From positions 372,001 to 436,000 of the forward strand of contig WGME01000013.1 of the NCBI GenBank assembly GCA_016125225.1: a stretch of DNA of 64,000 bases, given 5' to 3'. The notes under the pieces are model-generated. The model did no database searches. It was not told where the DNA came from and was given only the letters and a program-made list of their open reading frames with translations. The position numbers and the translations under genes are program-made. Below, piece after piece: positions 35,848 to 44,384 of the stretch; positions within the stretch are counted from its first letter, which is position 1; each line of letters starts with the position of its first letter. The stretch comes from a bacterium (GTDB lineage: Bacteria > Planctomycetota > Planctomycetia > Planctomycetales > Planctomycetaceae).

Positions 35848-36192
35848 CCTCAGGTGTCGTATCGCCGGAGTCACCGGGGCTCTTGGACTCTGACGATTGA
35901 GCAAACTCGTCGTGGTTTAACCGCAGTGCAAGAAGCCCTGAATGCGCCGAGGTGAATTCATGATGTGCCGAGAACCTGCGGGAATCGCTGACGTCACGAT
36001 TTCAGAACCGCCGAAAATTAACGGGCCGGTGTCATGAGACATCGCCTAGCCCACGTCAGGAAGTCGCCCTCGTTCAACCGATGTTCACAGCTCAGACCTG
36101 TGAGATCGTGCGGTCGGTGTCCGTTTCCGATCCCTGACGACTGTTGGCTCTCCCCCATCGCTTGAGATCGCATCGTTGAGAGGGCTCCAAGT
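35848..36192. other. Intergenic stretch, no gene seen
   Basis: These 345 bases between rdgB and the DUF1571 gene hold stop codons in all frames at short intervals and no convincing reading frame with a ribosome site. No strong hairpin or repeat was noticed. The 3' part presumably holds the promoter of the DUF1571 gene. Confidence 0.5.
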
Positions 36193-37182
36193 ATGTTGCG
36201 CTGGCTGCGCCGTCGTATGGATTGGACTCCGGAACAACGTGCCAATGGATTGGCCGGTTTCATCTCGTTCGCAGCACTTGGCCTGCTCTATCTCGAAGCC
36301 CCCCCCATACCAGCCGGTTCGGAAACCACCCGGCTGATGTCCTTGAAATCACGCGCCATTCATCTGCAATCGGCAAAACCTGCCACACAGGTGATGGCGA
36401 GCGTCAGCGAACCTGTGCTACCGACATCGGTCACGCCGGGCGACATCGAAGCCAAACCGGCTGACCTAATCTATGACACCCTGAACCGCAAGGTGGCTCT
36501 GCTGGAACAGGGGCGGACTTTCCTCAACGAAGTGCCCGATTACACCGCCGTCTTCAGCAAGCAAGAACTGGTCGGCGGGGAACTGCTGGATGTTCAGGAC
36601 ATCTACCTGAAATGTCGTCACCAGCCATTCAGCGTTTATCTGCGTTGGCTCTCGGGCGATGAAGGCCGCGAGGTGCTCTACACCGCCGGTGCCAATAATG
36701 GGGAAATGATTGTCCATGGCGGCGGCTGGAAAGCCCGGTTGCCTGCGTTATCAATTTCCCCCAGTAGCCCCCTGGCCATGCAGGAATGTCGCTATCCCGT
36801 CACCAAAGCGGGCATCCTCGGTACGGTGGACATCATGCTCGATTGCCATCGCGAAGATCTGCAATCACGACGGGTCGCCAAGTGCGAGCAACTGGAAGAT
36901 CAGGAATTTGATTCCCGGATGTGTTCGGTCTTTGTGCTTGAATATGCCGATGCCAAAACGTCGCCGACCTATCGGAAATCGATCACGTTCATCGACAAAG
37001 AATGGAACGTGCCCCTGTACACCGAGAACTTCGGTTGGCCGACCGCTCATGAAACCGCGACCGGTGACGAACTCGACGAGGCCACACTGATCGAACTGTA
37101 TACCTTCACCGAAGTGGAATTTCGCCAGCAGTTGGTCAATGCGGACTTCGAGAAAACAAACGAAGAATACCGTTTCCACTAA
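36193..37182 (+). CDS. DUF1571 domain protein
   Basis: This 329-residue protein has one N-terminal hydrophobic segment (GLAGFISFAALGLLYLEAPP) that probably acts as an anchor or signal. The rest is the DUF1571 domain, recognised from FLNEVPDYTAVFSKQELVGG, QPFSVYLRWLSGDEGREVLY and ETATGDELDEATLIELYTF. Proteins of this family are extracytoplasmic and nearly confined to Planctomycetes; the fold resembles the lipoprotein carriers LolA/LppX. Function is unknown. It stands alone and is closed by the strong hairpin at 37201-37248, shared with the convergent HemQ gene. Confidence 0.9.
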   Translation: MLRWLRRRMDWTPEQRANGLAGFISFAALGLLYLEAPPIPAGSETTRLMSLKSRAIHLQSAKPATQVMASVSEPVLPTSVTPGDIEAKPADLIYDTLNRKVALLEQGRTFLNEVPDYTAVFSKQELVGGELLDVQDIYLKCRHQPFSVYLRWLSGDEGREVLYTAGANNGEMIVHGGGWKARLPALSISPSSPLAMQECRYPVTKAGILGTVDIMLDCHREDLQSRRVAKCEQLEDQEFDSRMCSVFVLEYADAKTSPTYRKSITFIDKEWNVPLYTENFGWPTAHETATGDELDEATLIELYTFTEVEFRQQLVNADFEKTNEEYRFH

Positions 37183-37200
37183 TCGGGAAGTCTGATCAGT

Positions 37201-37248
37201 TAATAGAAGCAGCCCGGGGAAATCACTTTCTCCGGGCTGCTTCTATTA
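37201..37248. terminator. Bidirectional hairpin terminator
   Basis: A perfect 17-bp inverted repeat (37201-37217 with 37232-37248) extends inward by about five further pairs to a TCAC loop. It sits between the ends of two convergent genes (DUF1571 and HemQ). The outer arms are A/T-rich (TTCTATTA on the plus strand, TTCTATTAACT on the minus strand), as expected for a terminator working both ways. Confidence 0.85.
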
Positions 37249-37261
37249 TGGTCCGAGTCAA

Positions 37262-38107
37262 TTAAGCCAGCTTGAGATGCTTGATCGCATCCGCCGGCGG
37301 CATCACATAGCTGACGTAGAACGGTCCGAATTCTGCGTACTTGGCCGACGCCGTGTCGAACCGCATCGTATAGACGATATCTTTCAGGTACAGCGGCGAA
37401 CGCCCCCACAAGGTCACACCCCATTCCCAGTCATCCAGCCCCGTTGATGAGGTGATGAGCTGCGATACCTTTCCCGCAAACGCGATACCGCTGGTGGCGT
37501 GTTCCGCCATCAGGGCGGACCGCACACTGAAGGGTTCGGTGTACCAGTTGGCCAGCGGATGCCGGGCCTTGTTCATGGGGTAAAAGCAGGTCACTGGCCA
37601 TTCCGGAAAGTCAGGATAGAGCCGCTGCTTGTTCATCATGGGTAGTCGCTGCTCGTAGGCTTTGAGACGAGCGGCGTGAGAGGGGTTATCGGGCCCCAGA
37701 CCATCCGCAGTCAGCTTGGCCGCGTATTGTTCCAGTGTGGGCACGTACTCGGAGATTTCTGTCAGCGAGACGAAGGAGTACGTGGGGACCAGCACCGCTC
37801 CCAATTCGCTGCCGCGAATGCCTTGCCGGACGGTATCGATCACCAGCGGATCAGGGTCCATAATCATCAGGGCGAGATCGGCCTTATGGCCCGAGACCAC
37901 CGAAGTCTGCACCCGTTGGGGGGCACCCTCGCGCTGTGGATCAAGCCAGTGTTGAACGGTTTCGCACCCGGCTTGCCGCTGCTGGGGTGTTAAACGATCC
38001 CAGGCGGCCTGATCGACGCGGTAATACAGATGCAGGCAATGCCAGCCTTCATTGAGAATCGGACTGGGAGGAGGCAGATCGACAGGCGGAGCAGGGGGGC
38101 GATTCAC
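37262..38107 (-). CDS. hemQ: Chlorite dismutase family protein, coproheme decarboxylase HemQ type
   Basis: This 281-residue protein has a GTG start. Key segments are GHKADLALMIMDPDPL, CFYPMNKARHPLANWYTEP (YPMxKxR holds the reactive tyrosine of HemQ) and MAEHATSGIAFAGKVSQLIT (site of the proximal heme histidine region). The ending is DWEWGVTLWGRSPLYLKDIV. In the coproporphyrin-dependent pathway HemQ decarboxylates coproheme III to heme b. A true chlorite dismutase would need a distal Arg motif that I do not see. The gene follows a 122-residue hypothetical gene by 59 bp. The symbol is by motif only. Confidence 0.85.
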   Translation of the reverse strand: MNRPPAPPVDLPPPSPILNEGWHCLHLYYRVDQAAWDRLTPQQRQAGCETVQHWLDPQREGAPQRVQTSVVSGHKADLALMIMDPDPLVIDTVRQGIRGSELGAVLVPTYSFVSLTEISEYVPTLEQYAAKLTADGLGPDNPSHAARLKAYEQRLPMMNKQRLYPDFPEWPVTCFYPMNKARHPLANWYTEPFSVRSALMAEHATSGIAFAGKVSQLITSSTGLDDWEWGVTLWGRSPLYLKDIVYTMRFDTASAKYAEFGPFYVSYVMPPADAIKHLKLA

Positions 38108-38166
38108 GGTCGGTACTCAAGCTTTCATCAGACAGGACAAGAAAATCGGCGGGTCAGAGTTCGTGA

Positions 38167-38535
38167 TTATTCGGAGGGCGGGGCTTCCACTTTCGGATAA
38201 CCGGTCCACCCGAGCGGCTTGGCGGCCATCGCCGTTTGTCCCGATTCCAGAAGTTTCAGGATGTTCTGCACGGTCATATTGGTCGGCAGCTCGCGCTTCA
38301 ATCGCTGCACAATGTCGGGAGTGACAATGCTGGCACCGGGGCCGGCATCTCCCTCCAGGAAGGCTCGCTTCTGATCGAAAACGGCCCAGAAGATTGTCCG
38401 GGCATGCGTTTTGGCACCATCCCGCGTTTTTATGGCGGCCCCACCTTTGCTGCGGTTGCCATTCACCCGGTACATGTCTTTGCGTTCAAAAATGACCGCG
38501 ATGACATTCCAATCGCGTGTGCTGAACAAGCCCAT
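38167..38535 (-). CDS. Hypothetical 122-residue protein upstream of hemQ
   Basis: I do not recognise this protein. It starts MGLFSTRDWNVIAVIFERKD; the ATG at 38535 has GAGG 9 nt upstream, better than one at 38544. It is basic in the middle (NGNRSKGGAAIKTRDGAKTH) and contains IVQRLKRELPTNMTVQNILK near the C-terminus. It is short and soluble, without a signal peptide. It reads in the same direction as hemQ with 59 bp between them, so they are probably co-transcribed. Whether it takes part in heme synthesis is unknown. Confidence 0.7.
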   Translation of the reverse strand: MGLFSTRDWNVIAVIFERKDMYRVNGNRSKGGAAIKTRDGAKTHARTIFWAVFDQKRAFLEGDAGPGASIVTPDIVQRLKRELPTNMTVQNILKLLESGQTAMAAKPLGWTGYPKVEAPPSE

Positions 38536-38702
38536 AGCATCCATCCTCAACGGCTGGCGAACCTCTGCGAATTGTAAGGTGTACCATGCGGTAAGAAAAC
38601 TCACCACTTTCCCCAGGAGAGTTTGCACACGGGTCGCCAATTCGTTGTGTCGCCGCCATAATGCAGGCACAGGACGTCTTGGTTTTGGCTGATTGAGAGC
38701 CC

Positions 38703-39734
38703 ATGACAGTGGTGGATGACAATCGCAGTGACGACCCGATGTTTGCCGGCCGACCGGACTGGAGTGAATCGCCCGTCCCACCGCCGCGTTCCTCGCTGTC
38801 ACAAGCCACGAAGATTTCCATCCTGCTATTCCTGGCGACCTGCGCCACCACATTCCTGGCGGGGACCGGTATCGGCAAAGTCACCGACGAGACCACACTC
38901 AACGATTACCTCTGGTATGGGTTGAGCTATTCCGTCCCCATCATGGCGATTCTGCTCTTTCATGAGATGGGGCACTTTCTGACAGCACGAGCCCATGGTG
39001 TTCCTGCATCACCCCCGTTTTTCATACCGATGCCGATCCTGGGGCTATTCGGCACGATGGGGGCCGTGATTCTTCAGCCGCGTGGCTGTGGGAATCGCCG
39101 GGCCATCTTCGATATTGCCATCATGGGTCCGCTCGCGGGACTGGTGGTCGCCGTTCCCGTCGCCTGGTTGGGGGTGCAGCAGGCGGAGGTCGCGGAGTTC
39201 GATCCGTCCGTCGGCAGCATCACTCTGCACGATCCGTTGCTGCTGAAATGGATGGTGCAGGCGAGGTTTGGCGTGTTGCCACCGAATCACGATGTCGAAT
39301 TGAACCCGCTGCTGTTCGCCGGTTGGGCCGGGTTGTTTCTGACGGGCTTCAATCTCTTACCGATTGGCCAGTTCGACGGGGGCCATATTCTGTACTGTCT
39401 CCTGCGGAAATGGGCACATCCCGTTTCCTACCTCATCGTGGCTTTGGGGGTCTTGAATCTGGTGCTGTCGCAGTCACCCACGTACTTTCTGGCGCTCTTT
39501 CTGCTGTTCATTATCGGCGTGAAACACCCACCGACACAGAACGATCGGGTGCCGATCGGTTGGGGGCGGACCGTTTGTGGCTGGTTGACGATCGGCCTGT
39601 TTTTCCTCTGCTTCACGCCCGAGCCGATTACCATCAACACACCGGAACCCTTCAAAGACCCGGCCGATGCCTTGCAGCCGATCAATGGATCACCAGCGGC
39701 ATCGATGAATGAAGGTTCAAACGCGCGCCCGTAA
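38703..39734 (+). CDS. Site-2 protease family (M50) membrane metalloprotease
   Basis: The product is 343 residues with about seven membrane helices. The zinc motif is HEMGHF (LLFHEMGHFLTARAHGVPAS) and the second motif is FDGGHILYCLLRKW, the usual D/NxxPxxxxDGGHI region. It cleaves membrane-spanning substrates such as anti-sigma factors in this family; here no anti-sigma gene is adjacent. There is no PDZ domain, so it belongs to the compact group related to SpoIVFB/archaeal S2P rather than RseP. Its 3' end overlaps the convergent isomerase gene by 18 bp. The start ATG is divergent from the 122-residue gene. Confidence 0.92.
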   Translation: MTVVDDNRSDDPMFAGRPDWSESPVPPPRSSLSQATKISILLFLATCATTFLAGTGIGKVTDETTLNDYLWYGLSYSVPIMAILLFHEMGHFLTARAHGVPASPPFFIPMPILGLFGTMGAVILQPRGCGNRRAIFDIAIMGPLAGLVVAVPVAWLGVQQAEVAEFDPSVGSITLHDPLLLKWMVQARFGVLPPNHDVELNPLLFAGWAGLFLTGFNLLPIGQFDGGHILYCLLRKWAHPVSYLIVALGVLNLVLSQSPTYFLALFLLFIIGVKHPPTQNDRVPIGWGRTVCGWLTIGLFFLCFTPEPITINTPEPFKDPADALQPINGSPAASMNEGSNARP

Positions 39735-40664
39735 GCCAGCCTGTTCGAATGCGCCCCGCAATTTGAGATAGCAGCGCTCGGCGGCGATGATCGGGTTGTA
39801 GTCGGGTTTGTTCCAGACCTGACCGGAAACCTCGACGCAAACGGCACCCTGGTACTTCGCCTCGGTCAGATACCGCAAATAGGCGGAGTAGTCGGTGGCC
39901 CCATCGCCTGGCAGTACAAATTCCACCTTGCCATCGGGCAACGTGACATTGTCCTTGATATGAATGAAGACCGTTTCCGGGAGCACTTCGAGCAGGCTCG
40001 CTTTAAGTGGTAGGCCTTGACGTTCAAAGTGGCTGTAATCGTAAGCCGCTTTGATCCAGGGGCTATTGATCTGCCGGACCATCCAGACGACATCGGCGGG
40101 GCGGTGGAGTGCACCCGACACGTGGGCCTTGATGGCAATGATGATTCCCGCTTTGGCCGCGACTTTTTCCCAGTCAGCGAGGGCCGTGAGCATGGGGTCT
40201 TTCAGCATCTCCCATTGATCGGGACGCCCCCCCAGCACGGTTTCCACGACCGGTGGATGATCTCCAATTTGCAAATCATGGGCCAGTTGCGTGACCAGCT
40301 TTAGACGTTCCAGATTGTTGCGATGTTCGTCTGCCGGGACCGCCAGTCGCAGGTTCTCCATTAGACAGGGCAACTCCAAGGACAACGCCTGCATCTGCTG
40401 ACGAAGTTCCTTGCGTTGATCGTCATTCAGAACGGCGGCGTCGCAGGGCCAACCCGTCATACAGGCGAGTTCCACGCCGCTGTAACCAATGTCGGCACAG
40501 ACGCGTAAGGCACGTCCCAGAGGCAAGGCCTTCATGCCATACAGACTGAAGGCAAAGGGAATGCTGGCTTTCTTGACGGTGGCCGCATGGGCCGAGCCAC
40601 CGACGAAGGCATAGATGCCCGCGGCTCCGAGTGCGGAAAGTGCCGATCGGCGTGACATGGTCAT
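39717..40664 (-). CDS. Secreted sugar phosphate isomerase/epimerase-like TIM-barrel protein
   Basis: The product is 315 residues from MTMSRRSALSALG, with AGGGG 8 nt before the ATG. The twin-arginine signal (SRRSALSALGAAGIYAFVGG) points to Tat export. The rest is an AP-endonuclease-2/xylose-isomerase-like barrel: ADIGYSGVELACMTGWP, metal-site segments in IAIKAHVSGALHRPADVVWM, IKAAYDYSHFERQG, ETVFIHIKDN and GAVCVEVSGQVW. Exported versions are very numerous in Planctomycetes and rarely characterised; they are presumed to act on sugars or keto-sugars. It is divergent from the sulfatase gene, with a shared 209-bp upstream region. Confidence 0.9.
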   Translation of the reverse strand: MTMSRRSALSALGAAGIYAFVGGSAHAATVKKASIPFAFSLYGMKALPLGRALRVCADIGYSGVELACMTGWPCDAAVLNDDQRKELRQQMQALSLELPCLMENLRLAVPADEHRNNLERLKLVTQLAHDLQIGDHPPVVETVLGGRPDQWEMLKDPMLTALADWEKVAAKAGIIIAIKAHVSGALHRPADVVWMVRQINSPWIKAAYDYSHFERQGLPLKASLLEVLPETVFIHIKDNVTLPDGKVEFVLPGDGATDYSAYLRYLTEAKYQGAVCVEVSGQVWNKPDYNPIIAAERCYLKLRGAFEQAGLRARV

Positions 40665-40873
40665 AGCGAAACCCCTGCAGTCCAACAGGTTCCCTGGGGA
40701 ACAGAACATTGTTAGTGTCGGTCGCCCGGCAGGTTGAATCAAGGCTGAATCTTCATGACAGGCCCTGGAGCAGAGTTTTCCTCAACGTTTCCAGGCGGTA
40801 CGCTAATGCAGACCTCAATTTGATTCATCGGACGGATTCTCCGTTGGCGATCACTTTCACCCAGAGTCACATC

Positions 40874-42517
40874 ATGCGCCGAACCTTGTCGATCGCTGCG
40901 ATCTTATGTGCTGTGTCTACGTCTGCCCTGATGGCAGCGGAGGCGAAGCGGCCGAACATTCTTTTCGCCTTTGCGGATGACTGGGGCCGCTATGCCAGTT
41001 GCTATGCCGCCGTGGAAGGCCCCGGTACTCCCAACGATCTGCTGAAGACGCCGAATTTTGACCGCATTGCGCATGAGGGCGTGTTGTTCCAGCACGCCTT
41101 TGTCACGGCCCCCTCGTGCACACCCTGTCGCAGTTCAATTCTCTCTGGGCAGTACTTCTGGCGGACAGGTCGCGGGGCCATCCTGCAGGGAGCCCAGTGG
41201 GACAGTTCCATTCCCGCCTACCCGCTGCTGCTGAAAGACAACGGCTACCACATCGGCAAGATGTACAAGGTGTGGAGCCCCGGCACGCCAGCCGATGCCC
41301 CTTACGGGCAACAGGCCCATGCCTACCAGAAACATGGCGGCCGCATGAACCAGTTTTCGCAAGTCGTCACCGCTGCGATGGCGAAAGGCCAATCGGCCGA
41401 CGATGCGAAAGCCGAAATCTATGGCGAAGTCCGGGGCAACTTCCAGGATTTTCTCGCCGCAAAACCCGCCGACCAACCCTTCTGCTTCTGGTTCGGTCCG
41501 ACCAATGTCCATCGCAAATGGATCAAAGGTTCGGGGAAAGCGATCTGGGGGCTCGATCCGGAACAACTCACTGGCAAACTGCCCAAGTTTCTGCCCGATG
41601 TCCCCGAGATCCGCCAAGACTTCGCGGACTATCTGGGGGAAGCCATGGCCTTTGATGGGGCCCTCGGAGTCATCCTTGCCGAGTTGGAAGCAAAGGGCGA
41701 GTTGCAGAATACAATGGTCGTCATCAGTGGCGATCATGGTCCGCCGGGGTTCCCGCATGGGAAGTGCAATCTCTACGATTTTGGCACGGGCGTGTCATTG
41801 GCCATCAAAGGGCCGGGCATTCTTGGTGGTCGCGTGGTCGAGGACTTTGTCAATCTGATGGATCTCGCTCCGACGTTCCTTGAGGCCGGGGGCGTCGTCC
41901 CTCCCGCAGTCATGACCGGCCGCAGTCTGTGGCCGACGTTGAAGTCCTCCGAGCAGGGGTTGGTTGATCCGACACGTACCTGGGTCATCACGGGCCGCGA
42001 GCGGCATGTGGCCACCGCGCGGGATGACTTTCTGCCTTATCCGCAACGTGCCCTACGGACCGCCGATTACCTTTATATTCACAACTTTCACCCCGAACGC
42101 TGGCCGCAGGGGAACCCGTACAATCTCGATCAGACGCCCGGCCCTTCGGTTGAGGATCTGACTGAAAACACCTATGTCACCTTTCATGATGAAGACGCCG
42201 GTCCCGCAAAGGCCTGGCTAGTCACGCATCGTGATGATTCAGAGTGGAAACCCTATTTTGACCGAGCTTACGGACAGCGGCCGCAGGAAGAACTCTACGT
42301 CTTGAAAACTGATCCGGATCAGATCACCAATGTCGCTGATCAGGCCAACATGGCGGCGATCAAGCAGCAATTGCACGATCAGTTGATGGCCGAATTGAAA
42401 CGAACCCACGATCCCCGCGTGATCGATGATGGCAAATTCTTCGAGACGCCCCCGATGGCCGGGCCGGTGGAATCTGGCGGGAATAACAACGCGAAGAAGA
42501 AAAAAGCGGCGCGGTAA
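40874..42517 (+). CDS. Secreted sulfatase (formylglycine-dependent, Cys type)
   Basis: The product is 547 residues from [10 protein letters not shown], followed by a signal peptide ending near LMAAEA. The metal site starts with [10 protein letters not shown] (Asp35-Asp36). The formylglycine motif is C-T-P-C-R (Cys82 to Arg86 in [12 protein letters not shown]), so activation requires conversion of Cys82. Further metal ligands lie in [16 protein letters not shown]. The C-terminus is Lys/Ala/Asn-rich. Such sulfatases release sulfate from algal or animal glycans and are strongly expanded in marine Planctomycetes. The partner maturase gene is not in this window. It could also be a phosphonate hydrolase-like relative, but Cys-x-Pro-x-Arg favours sulfatase. 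Confidence 0.93.
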   Translation: MRRTLSIAAILCAVSTSALMAAEAKRPNILFAFADDWGRYASCYAAVEGPGTPNDLLKTPNFDRIAHEGVLFQHAFVTAPSCTPCRSSILSGQYFWRTGRGAILQGAQWDSSIPAYPLLLKDNGYHIGKMYKVWSPGTPADAPYGQQAHAYQKHGGRMNQFSQVVTAAMAKGQSADDAKAEIYGEVRGNFQDFLAAKPADQPFCFWFGPTNVHRKWIKGSGKAIWGLDPEQLTGKLPKFLPDVPEIRQDFADYLGEAMAFDGALGVILAELEAKGELQNTMVVISGDHGPPGFPHGKCNLYDFGTGVSLAIKGPGILGGRVVEDFVNLMDLAPTFLEAGGVVPPAVMTGRSLWPTLKSSEQGLVDPTRTWVITGRERHVATARDDFLPYPQRALRTADYLYIHNFHPERWPQGNPYNLDQTPGPSVEDLTENTYVTFHDEDAGPAKAWLVTHRDDSEWKPYFDRAYGQRPQEELYVLKTDPDQITNVADQANMAAIKQQLHDQLMAELKRTHDPRVIDDGKFFETPPMAGPVESGGNNNAKKKKAAR

Positions 42518-42532
42518 TGGTCGATTCATTTT

Positions 42533-42589
42533 GCCCCCCGTTGCTTGTCAACGGGGGGCGTATGACCCCGGGTTGCGAGCAACCCGGGG
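42533..42589. repeat. Two consecutive G/C-rich hairpins
   Basis: Hairpin one has an 11-bp stem (42533-42543 with 42549-42559) around CTTGT. Hairpin two has a 10-bp stem (42566-42575 with 42580-42589) around CGAG. The two contain related loop-proximal blocks (CGTTG/CAACG and GGTTG/CAACC). They lie between the convergent sulfatase and ispD genes, and so can serve as terminators, although no long T-run follows either. Confidence 0.75.
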
Positions 42590-42612
42590 CTAAATGAAAT
42601 CGTAGGAAAACA

Positions 42613-43368
42613 TCACGGCCAGCGCGGGTCTTCGTCGGCGAATGGATGCAGTAACCCCAGCTTGCGATCTTCGGGCACCAGGGGCAACAACTTTTCCGCG
42701 ATACGGAAATCATCGCCCGTGGTGATTTTCAGATTGAGCGGCGATCCCGGCACCACGGTGACTTTGTAGCCCGCCTGCTCCAAGAGTTGAGCTTCATCGG
42801 TCGCGGAGAGTTTTCCCCGTTTGGCGAACGCATCCAGCAACCAGTCCCGTCGAGCGACCTGCGGCGTCTGGGCTTCCCAGAGGTGTTCGCGGGAGACCGT
42901 GGCTTGAATGGCCTGATCACTTCCGACTTTCTTCAGGGTGCTGGTGACCGGATTGCCAAGGATTGCGGCCCCTGTTTTCGCGGCCGTTTCGAAGACCTGA
43001 TTGATCCACGATTTGGCCACCAGCGGGCGGGCAGCATCGTGCACCGCGACAAAATCGACATCGTCCCGGACTTGGGCCAAGGCGTTCTGCACCGAATCCG
43101 CACGTTCTTTGCCACCCAAAACCAGAGTCACATCGAGAAACGCCAGATTCGGGCGAAACTTGTCGCGGAACCATTCCTCATCGTCTGGCGAAATCACGAC
43201 GAGAGTTTGCACCACATCCTCGCGATTCACGAACGCCTCAACCGACCGTACCCACACCGGTCGCCCCTGCAATTCGGCGAACACCTTTTTACGGCCCGGT
43301 CCTTTGTAGCGGCTGCTCTGACCCGCGGCGGGCAAAATCACGGCGAATTTTGGCATCGGTCGATTCAT
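42613..43368 (-). CDS. ispD: 2-C-methyl-D-erythritol 4-phosphate cytidylyltransferase IspD
   Basis: The 251-residue protein has the IspD signatures AVILPAAGQSSRYKGPGRKK (CTP-binding glycine-rich loop with basic residues), FVAVHDAARPLV and EAQTPQVARRDWL. It ends with the KITTGDDFRIAEKLL motif. The enzyme makes CDP-methylerythritol in the non-mevalonate isoprenoid pathway. The gene stands alone; ispF is not adjacent. Family length is ~230; the C-terminal extra 20 residues (EDRKLGLLHPFADEDPRW) are a modest extension. Start MNRPMPKF at 43368; MPKF at 43356 is a possible alternative. Confidence 0.95.
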   Translation of the reverse strand: MNRPMPKFAVILPAAGQSSRYKGPGRKKVFAELQGRPVWVRSVEAFVNREDVVQTLVVISPDDEEWFRDKFRPNLAFLDVTLVLGGKERADSVQNALAQVRDDVDFVAVHDAARPLVAKSWINQVFETAAKTGAAILGNPVTSTLKKVGSDQAIQATVSREHLWEAQTPQVARRDWLLDAFAKRGKLSATDEAQLLEQAGYKVTVVPGSPLNLKITTGDDFRIAEKLLPLVPEDRKLGLLHPFADEDPRWP

Positions 43369-43411
43369 TTTCTACGCGAACACGTGAACTGCTAAAAATC
43401 AGAGTAATAAA

Positions 43412-43441
43412 GAAGCCCAGGGATCGCTATCCCTGGGCTTC
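43412..43441. terminator. Perfect hairpin in a divergent intergenic region
   Basis: The stem GAAGCCCAGGGAT / ATCCCTGGGCTTC (43412-43424 with 43429-43441) is a perfect 13 bp around CGCT. It looks like a terminator, but it lies between the divergent starts of ispD and the alpha/beta hydrolase, where no transcript should end. It may be a mobile palindrome or may act on the leader RNA of the hydrolase gene. Confidence 0.65.
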
Positions 43442-43556
43442 CGTCGCCATGTTGATCATCAATTCCCACTCGATTGGACACACGGCTCGCAGAGCCGTGG
43501 CACCAAAGGACTGCACACTGGACGATCTCACTCGGTTGCGAGAAGATACCTCAGTG

Positions 43557-44291
43557 ATGACTGCACCCGCGACGACGACTTCTGATCCGAATTCCTGGCC
43601 GCTGATTTTGCTGCCGGGGATTGGCACCAATGCTCAGGTCTTTGCCTTGCAGAAGTCGGCGTTTCCCCAGGTGCTTGTGCCTCCGTGGCTGGAGCCGGAA
43701 CGCCGCGAGACGCTGGCCCATTATGCGGCGCGGTTGGCCGAAAAGCTGGCGATCACCGGGCCGTGTCTGGTCGGGGGGATGTCGTTTGGTGGGTTGGTTG
43801 CACAGGAACTGGCAGTCCATCTTGATGCGCGGGCCTGCTTTCTGATTTCCAGTTTGCGATCCCGTCACGACCTGGCCCGGTGGATGAAACGCTGGGGGCG
43901 GTTGGCGTGGCTGTTACCGCCACGGACCGACCGTTGGGCCTCGTGGTTCGGCTGGCTGACACTCAAAACGATCGGCCCGGTCTTGCCCGCCCGGTCCCGG
44001 CAACTGCTGACCCATTTCAGCAAAACGAAATCACCGATCCTCACATGGGCGTGCCAGCAGACGGTAAACTGGGAAGGCCCCAGCCGACCGTTGACGTGCC
44101 CGGTCTATCAACTGCACGGGACGGCAGACGCCATCTTTCCGCTGGGAACCATGCAGCCCGACCGGTTGGTAGAGCAGGGAGGGCACACGCTGCCATTGTC
44201 GCATCCCTTTGTGGTCAATGCGTTTCTGCGTGAGGGGCTGGATCGGTTGATCGCGGAACACTCGCTGAACTCGGTGAATTCTCCGGCATAG
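43557..44291 (+). CDS. Alpha/beta hydrolase
   Basis: The product is 244 residues from MTAPATTTSD; codons further upstream belong to the hairpin region and lack protein character. It opens WPLILLPGIGTNAQVFALQK (oxyanion loop) and has the nucleophile elbow GGMSFGGLVAQELA (Ser in GxSxG). It continues with YQLHGTADAIFPL (acid-strand region) and GGHTLPLSHP (catalytic His). It is a cytoplasmic hydrolase of unknown substrate, possibly an ester or thioester. It is 93 bp upstream of the 532-residue secreted protein, which has its own leader. Confidence 0.88.
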   Translation: MTAPATTTSDPNSWPLILLPGIGTNAQVFALQKSAFPQVLVPPWLEPERRETLAHYAARLAEKLAITGPCLVGGMSFGGLVAQELAVHLDARACFLISSLRSRHDLARWMKRWGRLAWLLPPRTDRWASWFGWLTLKTIGPVLPARSRQLLTHFSKTKSPILTWACQQTVNWEGPSRPLTCPVYQLHGTADAIFPLGTMQPDRLVEQGGHTLPLSHPFVVNAFLREGLDRLIAEHSLNSVNSPA

Positions 44292-44384
44292 ATCAAAATC
44301 GCTAGACAAATAGCAGGCTGATCGCTGTCTTGTTGGTATCACAAGTCTGATTGGTGACTCTCCATTCTGGATGAGGTACGACTA

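Noticed and set aside
36018-36263. 81-codon minus-strand frame before the DUF1571 gene
   Set aside because: It overlaps the DUF1571 start region, has no ribosome site and a random-looking composition.
37262-38107. True chlorite dismutase (perchlorate respiration)
   Set aside because: The YPMxKxR motif points to the HemQ group, and no perchlorate reductase genes are near.
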